A stretch of DNA of 64,000 nt from Rhabdophis nuchalis. Taxonomy: Eukaryota > Chordata > Lepidosauria > Squamata > Natricidae. The stretch spans positions 148,057,962-148,121,961 of the forward strand of contig CM077644.1 in the NCBI GenBank assembly GCA_039707465.1, given 5' to 3'. A model generated the notes under the pieces. The model did not search any database. It was not told the origin of the DNA and saw nothing but the letters and a program-made list of their open reading frames with translations. Shown piece after piece: positions 22,824 through 30,412 of the stretch; position 1 is the first letter of the stretch, and every line of letters begins with the position of its first letter. The translations under genes and the position numbers were made by a program.

Positions 22824-22961
22824 CAGGGGTCTCCAACCTTTGCAACTTTAAGTCTGAAGGACTTCAGCTCCCAGAATTCTTCAGCTCCCAGCAAAGCTGG
22901 CTGGAGAAGTCTGGGAGCTGAAGTCCTTCAGACTTAAAGTTGCAAAGGTTGGAGACCCCTG
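22824..22961. mobile_element. Foldback hAT element, family E
   Basis: Starts CAGGGGTCTCCAACCTTTGC and ends with its reverse complement. The perfect 8-bp duplication ATTTAGAG flanks it (22816-22823 and 22962-22969). It is 138 bp of near-palindrome with a short asymmetric centre. Confidence 0.95.
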
Positions 22962-23349
22962 ATTTAGAGGATAAACCATGATCAGCCAGTTTACTTTTAA
23001 AATTGTTTTTCTATTGAGTTGATATTTATGAGAGAGCCATAACTTAGTTTTCCCTTAGTTTTCCCAATCCTTCAATCATAAAGTTGCATTGAAAATATTT
23101 TTGAGAATTTGAGGAAGCTAGTTATAAGCCCTGCTGTGCAGGCTTGTAAGCTTTGCCAATGCATTCTGGCTGCTCACTGTGTGGCAAGCAACGTGTACAT
23201 AGACAGTAGGATCACGCAATCCTTTAGATATGATCTTCAAAAATGTTTGGAATGCATGAGAGATCAGGAGCATACAACACCATTTTAGTAGCTGCTCCTG
23301 CAAGCTCAATGTACCTTTTGGAAATCACATTGTAAGTGCTGTACAATGC

Positions 23350-23466
23350 TGTGTGTGTGTGTGTGTGTGTATGTGTATATATATGTTAGATTTTTAAGGG
23401 GTTGAGTCGAAGGGCAGAGAGGGATGACATGTGTGTGTGTGTATGTATATATATATATATATATAT
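23350..23466. repeat. (GT)n and (AT)n tracts with retroposon pieces
   Basis: A (GT)n/(AT)n run is followed by GTTAGATTTTTAAGGGGTTG fused to GAGTCGAAGGGCAGAGAGGG, then another (GT)n(AT)n run. The non-repeat part joins two pieces of the hammerhead-bearing units that are not normally adjacent, so it looks like a deletion derivative. Confidence 0.7.
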
Positions 23467-23467
23467 G

Positions 23468-23645
23468 TTAGATTTTTAAGGGCTGAAAATAAAGAGACCA
23501 GGATGGATCCATTTCAGGCTTATTAGCCTTCTTCAGCTGGCCATACTCCTTCTACTGGGATTTGAACCGGTGCTTTCCAGCATATAAGGATAGCCTTTCT
23601 ATGCCTTGAGCTATCCGGTATCCCTGATACATGTGATAATATTCT
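23468..23645 (-). mobile_element. tRNA-headed hammerhead retroposon, subtype 1, copy 1
   Basis: On the minus strand it has a tRNA-like head (A-box-like TAGCTCAAGGC; B-box GGTTCAAATCCC at 23557-23568), a short linker, a hammerhead fold (23496-23542), a CTTTATTTTCAGCC block and an end in AAAATCTAACATATAT that runs into (AT)n. It is nearly identical to 24518-24690. I do not recognise the family name. Confidence 0.75.
23496..23542 (-). ncRNA. Hammerhead ribozyme motif, subtype 1
   Basis: 47 nt read on the minus strand. Stem I pairs 23542-23537 with 23501-23496, six pairs with one G-U. The core CUGAAGA is 23536-23530. Stem II has five pairs and an AAUA loop. GAAA is 23515-23512. Stem III lies in the 10-nt palindrome 23503-23512, and the cleavage-site residue is C at 23502. 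Every nucleotide required in the hammerhead core is present. Activity is inferred, not shown. Confidence 0.8.
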
Positions 23646-23649
23646 CTCA

Positions 23650-23685
<36 letters not shown>

Positions 23686-23707
23686 TGTATGTATGTATGT
23701 ATGTATG

Positions 23708-23759
<52 letters not shown>
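23650..23759. repeat. (ATGT)n then (AT)n microsatellite
   Basis: About 15 units of ATGT/GTAT followed by about 24 AT units. It separates the hammerhead unit from the Penelope-like palindrome. Confidence 0.97.
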
Positions 23760-23760
<1 letters not shown>

Positions 23761-23779
23761 GGGTGTTTGTATATAGGTC

Positions 23780-23977
23780 TTTGGTTGTTCGGGTTTTCTC
23801 CCGCGTAGAATTGGAAGTATCTTCACGACGTTTCGATGAAATCTCATTCATCATCTTCAGGCTGGTGCTTCCAGGCACCAAGCCCGAAGCACCAGCCTGA
23901 AGATGATGAATGAGATTTCATCGAAACGTTGTGAAGATACTTCCAATTCTACGCGGGAGAAAACCCGAACAACCAAA
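23780..23977. mobile_element. Penelope-like inverted pair
   Basis: Two 92-bp arms (23780-23871 and 23886-23977) are reverse complements with one mismatch and a 14-base spacer. Each arm contains GATGAATGAGATTTCATC flanked by CTGAAGAT and GAAACG. This matches the conserved hairpin near the ends of Penelope-like retroelements as I recall it. The arms end in AACAACCAAA. No reverse-transcriptase coding part is present. Confidence 0.6.
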
Positions 23978-23986
23978 AACACACAC

Positions 23987-24017
<31 letters not shown>

Positions 24018-24040
24018 TATATATGTTATATATATGTGTT

Positions 24041-24215
24041 AGTTTTATGAGCTGATCAATAAATTAAATTAGAGAGAGACCAGGATAGATCTATTTCGAG
24101 CTTATTAGCTCTCATCAGCTGCCCATACCCCTTACTGGTATTCAAACCGGGGCTATGTTGCATGCTAAGCAAGTAGCCTAGCACTTTAGCCAAGCCGGTT
24201 CCCCTTATTGCATCA
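24041..24215 (-). mobile_element. tRNA-headed hammerhead retroposon, subtype 2, copy 1
   Basis: On the minus strand: tRNA-like head (TTGGCTAAAGTGC; B-box-like GGTTTGAATACC at 24137-24148), a linker AGTAAGGGGTATGG, a hammerhead fold, then TCTAATTTAATTTATTGATC and ATAAAACTAACAC. Just upstream on the same strand (24270-24222) is a sequence that elsewhere ends the tail module. So tail and head lie next to each other, as in a tandem or circularly permuted unit. Confidence 0.75.
24078..24124 (-). ncRNA. Hammerhead ribozyme motif, subtype 2
   Basis: The core CUGAUGA, a five-pair stem II with AAUA loop, GAAA, palindromic stem III (24085-24094) and C before stem I are all present. Stem I has one G-G mismatch (GGGCAG facing CUGGUC), so it may be weakened. 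Confidence 0.7.
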
Positions 24216-24268
24216 GCAGAGACAGGGTATATTAGTATAGGTAATTGTTTCTCAACAACCTGTTATTA

Positions 24269-24315
24269 GGCCAGCTGATGAGAGCTAATAAGATCGAAAT
24301 AGATCTATCCTGGTC
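24269..24315 (+). ncRNA. Hammerhead motif, subtype 2, stem II mismatch
   Basis: The core CUGAUGA, GAAA, palindromic stem III and six-pair stem I are intact, but stem II carries GAGCU facing AGAUC, one G-A mismatch. Likely impaired. Confidence 0.6.
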
Positions 24316-24500
24316 TCTCTCTAATTTAATTTATTGATCAGCTCATAAAACTAACACACATATCTAAAAAATCACACAACGTAATTCCTGGCTTGCTGTC
24401 TAGATGATCTCTGGTGATGAGTCGAAAGGCAGGAAAGGAAACAGTATGTCTCCTCCCTTAATTGGGGCCTAATGACAGGTTGTTGAGAAACAATTACATA
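24269..24500 (+). mobile_element. Hammerhead retroposon, subtype 2, copy 2
   Basis: Lacks the tRNA-like head. It starts at the hammerhead, continues through TCTAATTTAATTTATTGATC and ACTAACACACATATCT, and keeps a tail module of about 140 bp (GATGAGTCGAAAGGCAGG, then CAGGTTGTTGAGAAACAATT) before (AT)n. Its first 90 bp are an inverted copy of 24041-24136. Confidence 0.7.
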
Positions 24501-24517
24501 TATATATATATATATAT

Positions 24518-24868
24518 ATGTTAGATTTTTTAAGGGCTGAAAATAAAGAGACCAGGATGGATCCATTTCAGGCTTATTAGCCTTCTTCAGCTGGCCATAC
24601 TCCTTCTACTGGGATTTGAACTGGTGCTTTCCAGCATATGAGACAGGCTTCTCTATGCCTTGAGCTATCCAGTATTCCTGATATATCAACCAATTTACAA
24701 AACTCTTAAATGAGAGATAATTATCACAGCTCCTGTTCAGAGGTCCCTTTAAGGGGAGGAGACTCAACGTCATCCCTCTCTGCCCTTCGACTCATCCTAG
24801 AGATCATCCAGACAGAGAACCTAATTAGATTACTGCTGTGTGACATTTTTTAGATATGTGTTAGATTT
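24518..24868 (-). mobile_element. Hammerhead retroposon, subtype 1, longest unit
   Basis: Read from 24868 on the minus strand: AAAAATCTAACACATATCT, a tail module (GGATGAGTCGAAGGGCAGAG, CTGTGATAATTATCTCTC), a linker, the tRNA-like head (B-box-like on 24611-24622), the hammerhead (24550-24596), TTTATTTTCAGCCC and again AAAAAATCTAAC. The unit begins and ends with the same motif about 350 bp apart, as expected if it was copied from a tandem or circular template. Confidence 0.7.
24550..24596 (-). ncRNA. Hammerhead ribozyme motif, subtype 1
   Basis: Identical in all 47 positions to the motif at 23496-23542. The core CUGAAGA, GAAA, 5-pair stem II, palindromic stem III and 6-pair stem I are all complementary. 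Confidence 0.8.
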
Positions 24869-24970
24869 TTTTTTTTAGGATGACTCTCTAGGATGAGTCG
24901 AAGGGCAGAGAGGGATGACGTTGAGTCTCCTCCCCTTAAAGGGACCTCTGAACAGGAGCTGTGATAATTA

Positions 24971-24976
<6 letters not shown>
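24712..24976. repeat. Perfect 92-bp inverted repeat of the tail module
   Basis: Arms 24712-24803 and 24885-24976 are exact reverse complements around an 81-base spacer. Each arm is the tail module of subtype 1. The right arm runs directly into (AT)n. Confidence 0.95.
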
Positions 24977-25063
<87 letters not shown>

Positions 25064-25136
25064 TAGATATAGATATAGATATAGATATAGATATAGATAT
25101 AGATATAGATATAGATATAGATATAGATATAGATAT
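24975..25136. repeat. (AT)n, (ATAG)n, (ATAGAT)n compound microsatellite
   Basis: About 23 AT units, then about 10 ATAG units, then about 12 units of the hexamer ATAGAT. It leads directly into the palindrome at 25131. Confidence 0.97.
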
Positions 25137-25179
25137 GTGTGTTAGTTTTATGAGCTGATCAATAAATTAAATTAGAAGA

Positions 25180-25226
25180 GACCAGGATAGATCTATTTCG
25201 AGCTTATTAGCTCTCATCAGCTGGCC
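25180..25226 (-). ncRNA. Hammerhead ribozyme motif, subtype 2, left arm
   Basis: Exact mirror copy of 25251-25297 on the opposite strand, with all core and stem positions intact. Confidence 0.8.
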
Positions 25227-25250
25227 ATACCCCTTCCCAGTAAGGGGTAT

Positions 25251-25297
25251 GGCCAGCTGATGAGAGCTAATAAGCTCGAAATAGATCTATCCTGGTC
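25251..25297 (+). ncRNA. Hammerhead ribozyme motif, subtype 2, best copy
   Basis: Stem I 25251-25256 with 25292-25297 (GGCCAG with CUGGUC, one G-U). Core CUGAUGA 25257-25263. Stem II 25264-25268 with 25273-25277, five Watson-Crick pairs, AAUA loop. GAAA 25278-25281. Stem III 25281-25284 with 25287-25290, within the 10-nt palindrome AUAGAUCUAU. The residue before the scissile bond is C25291. The very short stem III with a 2-base loop suggests that it acts as a dimer through the palindrome, as described for other minimal-stem-III hammerheads. Confidence 0.85.
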
Positions 25298-25479
25298 TCT
25301 TCTAATTTAATTTATTGATCAGCTCATAAAACTAACACACATATCTAAAAATATTATACAACGTAATTCTTGGCTTGCTGTTTGGATGGTCTCTAGCGAT
25401 GAGCCGATGGACAGTAATGGAAACAGTATGTCTCCTCCCTTTAATTGGGCCTAATAATAACAGGTTGTTGTGAAACAAT

Positions 25480-25484
<5 letters not shown>
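25298..25484 (+). mobile_element. Tail module of hammerhead retroposon, subtype 2
   Basis: Continues from the hammerhead: TCTAATTTAATTTATTGATC, ACTAACACACATATCT, then GATGAGCCGATGGACAG and CAGGTTGTTGTGAAACAATT. It matches 24316-24500 closely and ends in (AT)n. Confidence 0.75.

Positions 25485-25563
<79 letters not shown>
25484..25563. repeat. (AT)n microsatellite
   Basis: About 40 uninterrupted AT units. Confidence 0.98.
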
Positions 25564-25566
<3 letters not shown>

Positions 25567-25589
25567 TCATATACATTGCATTTTGAGTT

Positions 25590-25735
25590 GATAAATAAAT
25601 AAATAAGGGAGACTAGTATAGATCTATTTCAAGCTATTTAGCTCTCACCAGCTAGCCATACCCTTACTGGGATTCAAACCGGGGAAGTATTACACGTGAG
25701 GCAGTTGTAATTGCCACTAGACCACTGGTTCTCCT
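25590..25735 (-). mobile_element. tRNA-headed hammerhead retroposon, subtype 3
   Basis: Minus strand: tRNA-like head GGTCTAGTGGCAATTAC with B-box GGTTTGAATCCC on 25669-25680, the same AGTAAGGGTATGG linker, a degenerate hammerhead, and an end with TTATTTATTTATTTATC. The head differs from subtypes 1 and 2, so the family appears to have used different tRNA-like heads on one body. Confidence 0.7.
25611..25657 (-). ncRNA. Degenerate hammerhead motif, subtype 3
   Basis: The core reads CUGGUGA instead of CUGANGA (an essential A changed to G), and the residue before the scissile bond is A. Stem I keeps pairing through a compensatory change (GGCUAG with CUAGUC), and stem III is intact. Probably inactive. 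Confidence 0.6.
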
Positions 25736-25744
25736 CCTGATCAG

Positions 25745-25877
25745 CTGAACCCGGGGAATAAGTATATACTTGTGTCACAGCTTTCTGCCTGGATGGTCTC
25801 CTGGGGTGAGCTGAAAGACAGAAAAGGAAAGCAGTTCTGCTTCCTCTCTTATTTGGGGCTTACCAGGATGTTGTGAC
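25745..25877 (+). mobile_element. Tail module, subtype 3, opposite to its head
   Basis: CTTTCTGCCTGGATGGTCTC, GGTGAGCTGAAAGACAG and CAGGATGTTGTGACAC align in order with the subtype-1 and subtype-2 tails, and with 51098-51202. It is oriented opposite to the head at 25590-25735, so the pair faces outward. Confidence 0.65.
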
Positions 25878-25879
25878 AC

Positions 25880-25881
25880 AA

Positions 25882-25914
<33 letters not shown>

Positions 25915-25920
25915 TGTATT

Positions 25921-25983
<63 letters not shown>

Positions 25984-26275
25984 CTCTCTCTGTCTGTCTC
26001 TCCGTTTCACTCTCTTTCGCTCTCTCTCTCTCTCTCTGTCTCTCTCTCTGTCTCTCTGTCTCTCTTTGTCTCTCTGTCTCTCTGTCTCTCTCTCTCTCTG
26101 CCTCTCTGTCTCTGTCTCTGTCTGTGTCTCTCTATCTGTCTTTTTCTCTCTCTGTCTCACTGTCTCTCTTTCTCTGTCTCACTCTCTCTCTCTCTCTGTG
26201 GCTCTTTGTCTCTGTCTCTCTGTCTGTCTGTCTCTGTCTCTCTCTGGCTCTCTCTCTCTGTCTCTCTCTGTCCTC
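25880..26275. repeat. (GT)n and (CT)n compound microsatellite
   Basis: About 400 bp: (GT)n, (CT)n, short (GT)n, then a long CT/GTCT-rich imperfect array. All overlapping Ser/Leu-rich or Arg/Glu-rich open frames are translated repeat. Confidence 0.98.
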
Positions 26276-26424
26276 CTTGCTCAGAGAGGCAAACAGCAGT
26301 TCTATTTTGCAGTCTCAACTTGTTTTATGTCTTACCCACTGATATCGTGAAGATCTCTCCCAACACTGCCAATACCAGAATAGGTGGCACTGTGTACTCC
26401 ATCTTTTGATAATACCTTATCCGA

Positions 26425-26615
26425 ATTCTATGGAGATTCTCAGTCATCCAGGTCATGTTTGTTCCAAGTTTCTTTTTCAAGTAACATCTGGACTTTCGGG
26501 TGGTTTTTTTTAAGACGTTTCATTTCTCCAACTCCCTTGGATGAGAAGCAAAACGTCTTCAAAGAAAAATCAGAAAGTCCAATTGTTTCTTGAAAAAGCA
26601 CCTCTGGAACTTTAT
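26425..26615. mobile_element. Penelope-like inverted fragments
   Basis: The left half contains AAGACGTTTCATTTCTCC and the right half GGATGAGAAGCAAAACGTCT, then TCAGAAAGTCCAATTG. The two halves are imperfect reverse complements. The (hairpin)-GAAACGTCTTC signature resembles the conserved terminal motif of Penelope-like elements, with one base changed (GCAAAACG). Confidence 0.5.
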
Positions 26616-26620
26616 CCAAA

Positions 26621-27426
26621 TCAACAGGTAAGTTTTCCCAACATCAATGGTATTAAATGCTGCTAGGAGGTGTAATGGGATCAGGAGTGCTGCACTTCTC
26701 TATCCGGATCCTGGCGAAGGGCGTCCACAGAGCAACCAATGCTATTTCTGGCCTGCATCCTGAAGTCTCTCATTCAATTGCAATGAAAAGAATTGGAAAG
26801 CCCCTGGTTATGTGGAGCTTTGAATGTTGATTGGAACACAGAGAAGCACTGAACAGCCGTTAATCTTCAATTATAGCTAATCTTATGTTATTCTATTCAC
26901 TTGGCAATGCCCTAACCATGGAGCCCTATTTTTATACTCTTCATTAAAAAAAGCTTGCGTGTCTTGAAAAGGCTGTAACAGCTTGCACAGATACTGTGGT
27001 GTTTGGGGGATTGTCTTCTTTAAGAAAGATGTAATTCAGCCTGAAAACTCAGTTTCCCCGATTCTATTATGCAACAGAAGATCCTGCATTGATTAGCATA
27101 ATAGAGAGTACAACAATAGCTTTTTAACAGCTCACTTAAAAGTGCTTTGATTTTTTTTCTTCATAACAACTATTAATGATACAGCATATGTGTAAGAACT
27201 CAGAAATCAGGCTTGAAAAACGATATGTCTTTGTGGGAAGAGTACTTCTTGATCCTTATTATTGTAGTTCCCCTTTCCTCCATCTTTCCTTTTCTCTTGA
27301 ACACTGTGTAATATAGAAACGCTGAAGGATTAATACCTCCTAGGCATCATGTCCCATTCTTCAGGAAACCTCTTGTTTGCTTATATTTATTATTCCAGGG
27401 AGTTAGTTCACAATTTAGGTGTGTGA
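26621..27426. other. No recognised gene or element
   Basis: About 0.8 kb of unassigned sequence. Confidence 0.45.
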
Positions 27427-27434
27427 GCTAGAAT

Positions 27435-27691
27435 CAGTAGTGGTATTCACCTGGTTCGCACCTGTTTGGGAGAACCGGTAGTGGCAACTTGAGGGTGGGT
27501 GGGATGCCATCCTATTTAGCCACGTTTTCTAAACTGTGCACATGCATGCAAGTCACATGCATGAGCAAAGTACATGTGTGTAATGTTGTGCGCATGCGTA
27601 TAAGGCGCTTCAGCAAGCAAAGCAACTTGCGCATGCTTGCAGTGTTGGTGTGTGGAGTACCAGTGGTAAAATTATGTGAAACCAACCTCTG
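27435..27691. mobile_element. Non-autonomous hAT element, family C-like
   Basis: Starts CAGTAGTGGTATTCACC and ends GAAACCAACCTCTG. Flanks GCTAGAAT and GCTAGAGC share the first six of eight bases. The interior is rich in GCATGC hexamers. Confidence 0.75.
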
Positions 27692-27884
27692 GCTAGAGCA
27701 TAAGTGCAGAAAAGCCTGAGCCAAGTTAGCTCAGTCTAAATTCAGATTTGAGATCTTTTTAATGCAGGTTCTATGGTTATGATGATAGCCTTTCCCACAG
27801 AGTTCTGTGCAACCAGGAAGCCTCTTAATGCATTCAGCTTTAGCTCCTGTTTGCTATGCATTTAGGAATTATGGGGTTTGAAGG

Positions 27885-27950
27885 GTGGGCAGGTGGGTGG
27901 GTGGATGGATGGATGGATGGATTGATGGATGGATGAATAGATAGATAGAT
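27885..27950. repeat. (GGTG)n (GATG)n (ATAG)n microsatellite
   Basis: Short compound tetranucleotide tract. Confidence 0.9.
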
Positions 27951-27959
27951 GACATGTGC

Positions 27960-28405
27960 CATCACCTCTCATTACACAAAGCACAGAAAAGGAATAAGAA
28001 TTAGTAAATAAGATAAATACATAAGATAAAAAGAAAACATATTTATTATTAGTTGATACTAACTCCATTTATTTCCCATTCTTTTCTGATTCTGCACACC
28101 ATCTTTCCTCCACCATTTTGCCTTTTTTTAATTAAACCTCTCTTGGAAGCATGGCTTTATCTTCCTTCTCCTCTCAATCCTATTCATTCTTCACTCAAAT
28201 ACTTACTTAGTTTTTCATTTCACTTTAATTCCTGAAAAGTATTGTCCAATATCCCCTTTTGGGAAGGAAGATGACTGGGAAGGTTGCAACAGGTCTGCTT
28301 CAGGTTGTGTCAGATGCCAAGAATTGTCTAGATTCATGCAAATCTGTTCCCTTCCCCTACGTTTGGAACTGAAAATGCCTTGGTTGATAGTAGAACATAT
28401 TTTGG
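27960..28405. other. No recognised gene or element
   Basis: Unassigned AT-rich sequence. Confidence 0.4.
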
Positions 28406-28560
28406 GGAAGGACATTTAACAGATTAACAGAGTTGGAAGGGACCTTGCAGGTCATCTAGTCCAACCTCCTGCCCAAGCAGGAGACCCTACATTTGCCTCT
28501 ACCTAGGATCGAACTCACAACCTCCTGCTTGTGAGGCAAGAGCTCTGAGGGATACAGCCA
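28406..28560 (-). mobile_element. tRNA-headed SINE with CR1-like tail
   Basis: The minus strand has head GAGCTCTTGCCTCACAAGC with B-box-like GAGTTCGATCCTAGG, then a CR1 3' tail (GGTTGGACTAGATGACC, CCCTTCCAACTCTGTTAATC). This SINE architecture implies copying by a CR1 LINE through the shared 3' end. Confidence 0.75.
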
Positions 28561-29350
28561 TACTAGTTCTCTTGAAGAATCCTTTGCTGCCATTTGAGAA
28601 GATTCTGTGTACAAGCTGTCAGAAATGTGTGGACAGCCCAATGTGTGGGTAGTTAGTTCATACTCATCATCATAAGCATGGGTCATATAAGATACGTATA
28701 TCCTATGACTTATTTTGTCCGCATAAAACATAGGGAGAGATGTTCAAAGATCTGTTTCCCCCCTTTAGCTAAATTAAGTAGGGAAAGGAAATTTTAAATG
28801 GTAATCCCACATCAGTAGTAGATTTGATTTAGGCTGAGAAAATGGAACTCCCTTCGGCTACTGAGTAGCTACTCTGACAAGCCAGGAAGTGCTGAGCCTC
28901 TCATTTATGGAATTGCTCTCCTCTTAATAAGTAGCTCATAGATACTGTTAAATCTGTTTCTTTCTTAGTTAGGGTCAAACTTCTTTCACTGCCTTGTTAA
29001 CTCTATTCCAATCCCTCCTAGACTGAAATTAGTCATTACAATAATGATCTACACCCTTTGAAAACTCCTTAGAAACTTCAACCGATGCAAAATATGGAAG
29101 CTTGATTGGCAGGTTCTGGAATATATGCTATCATTAGGTCTCTGTCTAACACAAATGCCAAACCAGAAACCAGTGTTTGACCTTATATGTCTACAGAAGA
29201 GTTGGAATCAGGATATCTTAAGAACTGTCTGCCCAAACTTATATTCACAGACCCATTTCCTCTTGACTGTGAGTCTCTGTTCCCAAATAAGTTTATTATA
29301 TGTTGATGATTATAGACCTGGTTAAAGGCCTTAGAACTACTATTGGTGTA
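28561..29350. other. No confident feature
   Basis: 29060-29230 shows a weak resemblance to an old L2-type LINE (CTTGATTGGCAGGTTCTGGA), but not enough to call it. The rest is unassigned. Confidence 0.35.
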
Positions 29351-29640
29351 TACAGGTAGTCCTTGACTTACAAGAGTTCCCTTAATAACCGTTTGAAGTT
29401 ACAACAGCATTGAAAAAAGTGACTTATGACTATTTATACTTATGACCATTGGAGCATCCCCATGGTCATGGGATTTCAATTCAGATGCTTCTCAGCAGAC
29501 TCACATTTATCACAGTTGCAGTGTCCTGGGGGATCAGGTGATCACCTTTTGTGACCTTCTGAGAAGCAAAGTCAATGGGGAAGGCAGATTCACAACCGTG
29601 ACACTAACTTAAGTCCTAAATTGAGGATTATATAGTATGT
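29351..29640. mobile_element. TA-flanked DNA transposon, family T, internally deleted
   Basis: Left end TACAGGTAGTCCTTGACTTA. The right end is decayed, AAATTGAGGATTATATAGTA. It contains CACTAACTTAAG and the GACCATTGGAGCATCCCC block shared with the other copies. The last third of the full element is missing. Confidence 0.75.
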
Positions 29641-30412
29641 CCCTGTCCACCTTCCTCCTCTTCTTTCTCCTCCCCCTCTCTCTTTCATTCTCTTTTTCTT
29701 TCTCTCTCTCTCTCACACACACAAACACACTTTAGTTTTATTACATTCTTGCTTTGTGAAGCTATATCCGTTTCAAAATCAACACTCTTTGTGCAATGTG
29801 TTCCTTATTTTAGAAAAATGTTCATGAGCAATAAGAAAAAGGAGGCTATCCATTAAATATTGTTTCTTTTTGCTGAAAAATATTTTCCTGCAGATCCTGC
29901 ATTGCCTTTCTGTTTTACTTTTTAATACCACTCCATTCATTCTATTCTCAAATGTCTTCTCACTATGAAACTGTTCCATGAATTATCTATTTTCTTCTGT
30001 TTATAGTTCTTGGTGGTTTTCACTTAGGAGAAGTGCATCAGTGAACATGCGCTGTAGCAGAAAGAAAAGGAATCAAGCTCTAAGTTTAATTAAAGTTGTG
30101 GAGTTGAGTGTTAATTTAGAGAACTCTTTACTATGGTCTGTCTACCCCAGGACTATATACTTTGACTAGCAATGAGTATGCTCAATGTATAATAAGAGGT
30201 TTTGTAAATGACCATTAATTAATTTTTAATTTATTAATTCATTTACATTTTTTAATCCCGGATGCTCTAGTATAATTAATGCTTCTGTTTATAATTATCT
30301 GCATTATAGTTGAGTTATTCATCTATAACAGTTTTTCACAATCTTTTTGTTTGTTTATATTTATTTATTTATTCAAGTCATGGAGCTCTCCTTTCACCAT
30401 GTAACTGCAGAT
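29641..30412. other. No recognised gene; short (CT)n
   Basis: Contains a (CT)n/(CA)n patch at 29690-29730. The rest is unassigned. Confidence 0.4.

Larger units (their letters stand above)
25131..25346. repeat. Perfect 105-bp-arm palindrome of hammerhead units
   Basis: 25131-25235 and 25242-25346 are exact reverse complements with a 6-base spacer. Each arm holds a complete subtype-2 hammerhead on its own strand. A transcript through it would fold into one long hairpin that sequesters both motifs. Confidence 0.97.

Noticed and set aside
24370..24430. A further hammerhead in the tail module (GGTGATGAGTCGAAAGG)
   Set aside because: It has CUGGUGA- and GAAA-like words, but no stem II can form between them.
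23340..25900. CRISPR-like array, because of repeated blocks with spacers
   Set aside because: Repeats are long, inverted, microsatellite-linked and in a vertebrate context; nothing prokaryotic is present.
25849..26409. Open frames of up to 178 residues rich in Ser and Leu
   Set aside because: Translation of (GT)n and (CT)n arrays in all frames.
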